Of a DNA stretch of 24,192 nucleotides, positions 20,782-24,192 are shown in pieces (the first letter of the stretch is position 1; every line of letters starts with the position of its first letter). Made by a program: the position numbers and the translations under genes. Under the pieces are notes generated by a model. It was not told where the DNA came from. It worked only from the letters and a program-made list of their open reading frames with translations, and did no database searches. Origin of the DNA: Hypsibius dujardini (taxonomy: Eukaryota; Tardigrada; Eutardigrada; Parachela; Hypsibiidae). The stretch lies in assembly GCA_001579985.1 (NCBI GenBank), contig LRSR01013664.1:1-24192 (forward strand), given 5' to 3'.

Positions 20782-22238
20782 CTGTCTGGAACGACGGATC
20801 TACGTCTGTCGGAAGTGTAGATGTACATGCGAGACAGGGGGAGACAGGAAGAGCGCGGGAAGACGAACGAAGGACCCTACTCGAGCAACTACACTCTGTA
20901 TAGCCTTGCATCAGGATGGCCTCCATAAATCATATTGGCTTATCGAGCGGAACACACACCATGCATGCGGGATGTCCCGGTCGAGAAAAAAAACCAGGGA
21001 GAGAGCAGCGGAGTCGACGTCGCGAACTTGATCTGAATAGACCACAGACACGCATACAAAAACAGACACAGACCACATACCACACACACAGCATCACAGA
21101 CCGGAAGATCAAACACGGTAGTGATCGAAGCTCGCGATCTCACGATCTCCTTTCTTAAAAAAGAAGCGAGCGCAAGAAGCGGAAAGGCTAATAAAATATA
21201 TCTAAATTCTTTGTAACTAAACAATTGTGGTTCTAATTTTCTTAAACAAATTTCCTATTTCCCAAATAAACTAAACTAGCAGTCCTAATTACTAACAATT
21301 TAAATGGGTAAACCAGAATTAGTCTAAATATGATTGAAATCAAGCTAAAAATCATATTAGTAACCTCGTCAAATAAAATAACAACCCTTAATAACTGCTA
21401 TGCAAGCAAATATATAGTGACTAATAATTGTTAGTCGACTCGAAAAACTATGTAGCTGACTAATGTTAGCTTATCTCCTCCAATCCTAAAACCTTTCTTT
21501 AACTGTAAACAATCTAATTACGAAATACGAGAAATTCACACCAGTCTAAAAAAGTTTAAAAAATTAGTTTGCACTAATTATCATTGATTAATAATGACTG
21601 GAAGGTAGATAAACGACTTTTAGCAAAGAATAAAGTACCCGCGGGCGATTTATCAGAAACTTACAATTAGTTAAGGAAGGATAGCTAGTCTGGTTTATTT
21701 TAGTAACTAAAATTTCTAGTTTTAGTGAAAGTTAGTTAACTAATGGTGGTTTTTTTAGTTTCTTCTTTTCATTTAAGGTTTTATTGACTAACATTTTTGG
21801 TTTAGTTTGTTCTAGTCAAGTAAAAAACTAAAGCCAAAAAATGAGTACTAAAAATGTTAGTTTTGTTTTTTAGTTCAGTTTAATTTTGCCGTCCCTCATT
21901 TTTAGCACTCGATAAAATCAATATATTCTTTTTACAACCCAGAGCAAGTGTCAGCGAATATGCAATTGCCCCCTTCCCCATTCGGAGATGGGAGAAGGGC
22001 GTGTGGTGGCAGTGGGGGGGGGGGAACTTACATAAATCTTATCAGCATGAAAACGGCGCCGGAGATTGTCGATAAAGGACTGCTCCGTCAGCGGCTCCAG
22101 GAAGAGGAGATCACTGACTCCGACGTCTTCCTGGCTGTTGTTGCTGCTGCTGTTGACCGTCGTCGTCGTACCGGAGGCGTTGTTGCTGGTGCTGCTGGTG
22201 GGATGAGATGTCTGCTGCAGGTGCAGGCCATCGGTCAT
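9402..22238 (-). CDS. Myo1b: Class I unconventional myosin (MYO1A/MYO1B subclass), 24 coding exons
   Basis: Monomeric actin-based motor that links membranes to cortical actin. My exon model, 5' to 3': 22238-22032, 18038-17923, 17847-17753, 17674-17570, 17021-16911, 16830-16817, 16729-16645, 16571-16465, 16382-16235, 16151-16030, 15616-15464, 15388-15221, 15151-14851, 14784-14729, 14182-14049, 13967-13742, 13669-13460, 12522-12103, 11581-11450, 10715-10609, 10495-10360, 10271-10119, 10048-9921, 9555-9402. They sum to 3588 bases with every phase closing (1195 residues, TAA at 9402). The human paralogue is about the same length. Start: first Met after an in-frame TGA, ahead of the family N-terminus [14 protein letters not shown]. 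Subclass: tail motifs PSMSPID..WP and HPFRGDY fit MYO1A/MYO1B (the group containing fly Myo61F) better than MYO1D. Least certain: the 3' limit of exon 17 and the acceptor of exon 8. Promoter not identified. Confidence 0.95.
9556..9773. repeat. AT-rich low-complexity stretch in myosin intron 23
   Basis: Irregular aataataat/tataataat runs fill most of this part of the intron. No coding potential. Confidence 0.8.
9774..9899. repeat. 126-base inverted repeat (hairpin) in myosin intron 23
   Basis: Arms 9774-9812 and 9861-9899 pair at 34 of 39 positions around a 48-base loop. The loop itself contains a small stem (ggctg...cagcc). On the minus strand the hairpin starts 21 bases after the exon 23 donor. 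It could be a foldback MITE or a precursor-miRNA-like structure. Confidence 0.85.
10950..11412. mobile_element. Non-autonomous hAT-type MITE in myosin intron 19
   Basis: A 463-bp element. The ends begin cagagttgccccattt and, on the other strand, cagggttgtcccatct (13 of 16 identical), followed by looser inverted similarity. It is flanked by 8-base direct repeats ttcctaat (10942-10949) and ttccaaat (11413-11420), 7 of 8 identical. An 8-bp target duplication and CAGRG termini are hallmarks of the hAT superfamily. The interior holds irregular ccattccc repeats and no transposase frame, so it would depend on an enzyme supplied elsewhere. Confidence 0.8.
11562..12081. repeat. Tandem duplication of about 260 bp in myosin intron 18
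   Basis: Two diverged copies lie about 260 bases apart: about 11562-11821 and 11822-12081. Matching anchors include gctgtcaacc (11581) and gctatcaacc (11841), then aacatccgacta/aacatcgacaag, and ataattgtta near the far ends. The left copy contains the true 3' splice site and first codons of exon 19. The right copy carries a decayed version, with a stop codon at the second position. Confidence 0.75.
12523..13459. other. Myosin intron 17
   Basis: Intron of 937 bases. Apart from the foldback at 12664-12800, it shows no recognisable gene. Minus-strand frames 12648-12890 and 12934-13200 lack domain features. Confidence 0.6.
12664..12800. repeat. 137-bp foldback element in myosin intron 17
   Basis: Arms 12664-12719 and 12745-12800 pair at 51 of 56 positions with a 25-base spacer. 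The arms include agagagtttt and gcaaacggtatatctca. The structure suits a small snapback MITE. I could not define a clear target duplication. Confidence 0.88.
13968..14048 (-). other. GC-AG intron 15 of the myosin
   Basis: The donor is ATGGG|GCAAGT, the consensus for GC donors, and the acceptor is TTCTAG. Joining gives [16 protein letters not shown] in frame. Using the nearby GT (GGGCAA|GTGATC) would break the frame. The intron is 81 bases. Confidence 0.85.
14183..14728. other. Myosin intron 14, AT-rich with a 13-bp inverted repeat
   Basis: A 546-base AT-rich intron. A perfect 13-bp inverted repeat (14449-14461 and 14469-14481, arms aaataaatttaaa) surrounds a 7-base spacer. In such AT-rich sequence this may be accidental. 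Confidence 0.6.
15152..15220 (-). other. GC-AG intron 12 of the myosin
   Basis: After DLIEK the genomic strand reads AAG|GCAAAAAA, with no GT donor before an in-frame stop. The acceptor TTACAG|GGC resumes at [11 protein letters not shown], matching the family's DLIE..GILAMLDEE. The intron is 69 bases, phase 0. A GC donor is the only junction here that preserves the conserved protein. Confidence 0.78.
15617..16029. other. Myosin intron 10
   Basis: A 413-base intron with nothing recognisable beyond its splice sites. Confidence 0.6.
16817..16830 (-). other. 14-base microexon (myosin exon 6)
   Basis: It lies between a 3' splice site (TTTCAG) and a donor (GTATAG), flanked by introns of 80 and 87 bases. 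It completes a split Tyr codon and encodes QLDK, giving TTYQLDKSRVV where family members have NYLLEKSRVV. Skipping it would shift the frame within the motor. Confidence 0.85.
17103..17140. repeat. 38-bp near-perfect palindrome in myosin intron 4
   Basis: A perfect 28-bp palindrome with no spacer (17108-17135, arms aaggtcttattgca) extends to 38 bp with one mismatched pair. It sits in a 548-base intron that otherwise shows nothing recognisable. Confidence 0.92.
18368..18375. promoter_or_regulatory. CRE-like palindrome in intron 1
   Basis: Exact TGACGTCA, the consensus for CREB/ATF factors, about 330 bases into intron 1 from exon 2. Only the motif supports it; an 8-bp match can occur by chance. 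Confidence 0.3.
19490..19499. promoter_or_regulatory. E-box palindrome ggcacgtgcc in intron 1
   Basis: A 10-bp palindrome centred on CACGTG, directly preceded by a CATATG E-box (19485-19490). Another CACGTG lies at 18692-18697. These are candidate bHLH sites on motif evidence only. Confidence 0.3.
19581..19590. promoter_or_regulatory. CArG box (SRF-type site) in intron 1
   Basis: ccaaatatgg fits CC(A/T)6GG exactly; a near match, ccaaatatga, lies near 19416. SRF sites often control actin-cytoskeleton genes, which suits a myosin, but the evidence is only the motif and its location. Confidence 0.35.
19650..19681. repeat. Perfect 11-bp stem-loop in intron 1
   Basis: agagcctacag (19650-19660) is an exact inverted repeat of ctgtaggctct (19671-19681) around a 10-base loop. 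Its role is unknown. Confidence 0.8.
20721..20789. repeat. CTGT tetranucleotide microsatellite in intron 1
   Basis: ctgt repeats on the plus strand with a single gttt interruption. They read as gaca/caga on the transcribed minus strand. Open frames over it, rich in CLSV, are repeat artefacts. Confidence 0.95.
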
Positions 22239-24192
22239 GATCGTTGCTGTGCAGCAGCCGCCGTCTGTGTTGCATCAACATACCCAGAGCGTGGTCGAAG
22301 GGCCGTCGACACCAACCTCCGCGGCACGGGTGTACACTCCGCAATGATGCTCAAGAGAGACGTGTCTTTTAAATAATCCAATCAAAATAAAAAAAGTCGC
22401 CCGATATTTTCAGCAAATGCAAGGTAATTCCCATGATGTGTGTACTTAGGATGGATCCGGTTCAGCGGCAGATATAAGTCCAGATCATCAAATCCAAAGA
22501 AGAAGCCACTTGAACAGAGAAAATCAAGGCTAGATCTGCAACATCAAGTTACAATTTACAATTAATAACCGATACATTAATTTCGTTCGATATAATTCTA
22601 TTCAAGATGACCCTATCGCAATTTTGCTTTCGTGAAAATTATTATGCTATTTTTACATGAGTCTCCTCAACACGAACCTAAGTAAGGGTACAACTAATCC
22701 AATGATTATTGTTGATATTTTATAGTCAGCATTATCGTCCTTACTTCTTGACCTGCTTTATTCTGATTTCTTTTATATATATTTTTCTGCTTTTTTAAAT
22801 TTTTTATATAGTTCTTATTATTGTCTTTCATCTAGCTGGGGGGGGGGGGGTAATTGGGAAATTTTTGCTGTCCTTAGTTGAGAACATTTTTCAATTGATC
22901 TAATACGAAAGTTACAATTAAGAGAATCCAAGTGAAATGATTGTGAAAAATATGTAGAGAACTGGCCCATCGCTCCTCAGTGAGATCATTTAAGAATCCG
23001 GCGGCACCAGAATACTTAATGGTTACACAATAATAGTTAAGGAAATAGTTACAAATACCCGAAAGTAACTACGTGTTCTATCTACATTTTTTTGCCGCTG
23101 AATGGGGAACAGTTTAAAACACCAAGTCCAACACGCGGTGGAACAGGAATGGGGAAATTGGGGGCCACGATTCTCACTGCAATTACGTTCCAAATTTCTA
23201 GGCTCTCTCCCAAGACCGTAACACACTGCAAGCAGACTCATAAAGCGTGACATTCATGGGGTCAACTTCCCGGCATTCCTCGGGATCACTAGTCGTGAAA
23301 GGGCTACTAAAACGTGGCTTAAAGAAGGGCAAGTTTGTTGCCGCTCTGAAGGAATGAACGCATGCAGACGCGTGTGTGCAGCGCGTAGAGATTCCTCATC
23401 CCATAAAAAAATAAGCAAATGAGTGGTTGCTGGTGCTGTTGGTGATGAGCCCGCTTGTCATGTATCACTCTCTATGGCTCGATCATCATCATCAATCCTC
23501 GCGCTCTCTTCGCTGGGGTGGCTCTCCTCGCTTCATCCCAACTCTCTCTTCAACGCTCAGTCAATGTGTGTATATATATATATTGCCACATTTTATGGCC
23601 GCAAAGTATCGTGAAACCCCGTTCAATTGGCTCCAGATTAACTGTGTAGGCGCCCAGAGTTCATTAGCGCGGGAAACAAAAAATGCCCTCACTCCGCCCC
23701 GTCGCGCCGACCCGATCATTTCACCAGCTTGGTCCGGGTAATTATCTCATTTTAAACGCCTGGGCAAACGGAATAATAAATCGATTTCCTTTTTCACACG
23801 GAAAGATATTTCAAACTTCAGTTAAAGCAATGCACATTTTTTGCTTAAATCGTACTGCGTTTAATGAGCCATTTATTTACATCGCAGTATTAGTTTAATT
23901 AATTTAACTAGAGTTATTACTTTTATTGTAATTGTTTTTTTAAAAGAAATAGATATATTGCACTGCAATAATATCAGCATGTCTTGATTGGTTTTTTATT
24001 CCCGGAGATGTGGATGGAAGAAATATTTCAAGTGGATGAAAGCAAAAATGAAATTCGAATTGCATACGAAAACTTTTTTACTAAATGTAAGGGTCGTTTA
24101 GACGTAAATTTTGACAGTTTTTTTGGTAGAACTAGATCACAAGTATAATTTCACATCAATTGAAATTATTGGAAACAATTTAAAAGCAGTGG
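22239..24192. other. 5' flank of the myosin gene
   Basis: It should contain the 5' UTR and promoter, which I cannot place firmly. It includes a 13-base poly-G run (22838-22850), a more GC- and CpG-rich stretch around 23300-23760, and a TA run (23570-23583) that could serve as a TATA element on the minus strand. Short open frames here have no recognisable domains. I see no second gene up to the window end. Confidence 0.5.

Larger units (their letters stand above)
18039..22031. other. Myosin intron 1 (about 4 kb)
   Basis: A GT-AG phase-0 intron, far larger than the others. It holds AT-rich parts (18040-18660, 19740-20400, 21190-21940) around a more GC-rich core (18660-19600 and 20420-21180). 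The core contains possible regulatory motifs, a CTGT array and a coding-like frame. A polypyrimidine tract (about 19217-19265) follows a purine tract, giving imperfect self-complementarity. The stretch 21200-21900 is dense in ttagt/actaa words and may be an old, decayed repeat. Plus-strand frames 18695-19195 and 20687-21031 look like chance frames. Confidence 0.6.
13742..22238 (-). other. Motor-domain portion of the myosin (exons 1-16)
   Basis: Residues 1-716. A Ser/Thr/Asn-rich N-terminal extension of about 40 residues precedes the family start. The P-loop is GECGSGKT (132-139; usual GESGAGKT). Switch I is NDNASRFG (184-191; usual NDNSSRFG). Switch II is DLYGFE (413-418; usual DIYGFE). The relay region reads [15 protein letters not shown] where the family has NSFEQFCINYCNEKL. 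The actin-binding and converter regions are conserved: [28 protein letters not shown], and [13 protein letters not shown]-gripping Lys and Thr and the switch arginine are present, so catalysis is plausible, but the substitutions suggest altered kinetics. This is inference. Confidence 0.9.

Noticed and set aside
20618-21031. Several frames rich in CLSV or QTDR around 20600-21030
   Set aside because: They are translations of the CTGT microsatellite and its flanks.
21200-21900. Possible decayed foldback transposon rich in ttagt/actaa words
   Set aside because: Some inverted matches around ctaacattttt are visible, but no defined ends or target duplication could be established.
21948-22376. 142-codon plus-strand frame opposite myosin exon 1
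   Set aside because: Antisense shadow of exon 1, which encodes the recognisable myosin N-terminus on the minus strand.

Overview
The window is eukaryotic DNA from an invertebrate animal. Its genes have short GT-AG introns (mostly 65-120 bases), and it holds class A G-protein-coupled receptors and a class I myosin of the metazoan MYO1A/MYO1B type. A compact-genome invertebrate such as a tardigrade would fit, but the sequence alone does not fix the phylum. I see no bacterial operon, phage, CRISPR array or rRNA.

Left third (1-7200): three two-exon receptor genes. Two are tandem paralogues on the minus strand (stops at 431 and 2665). A more distant third lies on the plus strand (5907-7200), head to head with the second. 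Open-frame reading alone gives wrong C-termini for all three. Each has an intron directly after the proline of the TM7 NPxxY motif, and a small second exon restores that motif plus helix 8.

Middle (7201-9401): intergenic, with a GACA tetranucleotide array and the likely polyadenylation signals of the myosin.

Right two-thirds (9402-22238, minus strand): one myosin gene that I could assemble by eye into 24 coding exons. They total 3588 bases, 1195 codons plus a stop, and every exon phase closes. The order is motor, one clear IQ motif, a long Ser/Gly/Pro/Ala-rich linker, and a TH1 membrane-binding tail. Unusual structure includes a 14-base microexon, two GC-AG introns, a motor core with altered nucleotide-site residues, and replacement of most of the IQ neck by low-complexity sequence.

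The myosin introns hold mobile or structured DNA. There is a 463-bp hAT-type MITE with near-perfect 8-bp target duplication, a 137-bp foldback, a 126-base hairpin next to a splice donor, a 38-bp palindrome, and a tandem duplication carrying a decayed copy of a splice acceptor. Intron 1 (about 4 kb) has candidate regulatory sites and a second tetranucleotide array. Beyond 22238 I see only 5' flanking sequence. Receptors and myosin are probably unrelated neighbours.
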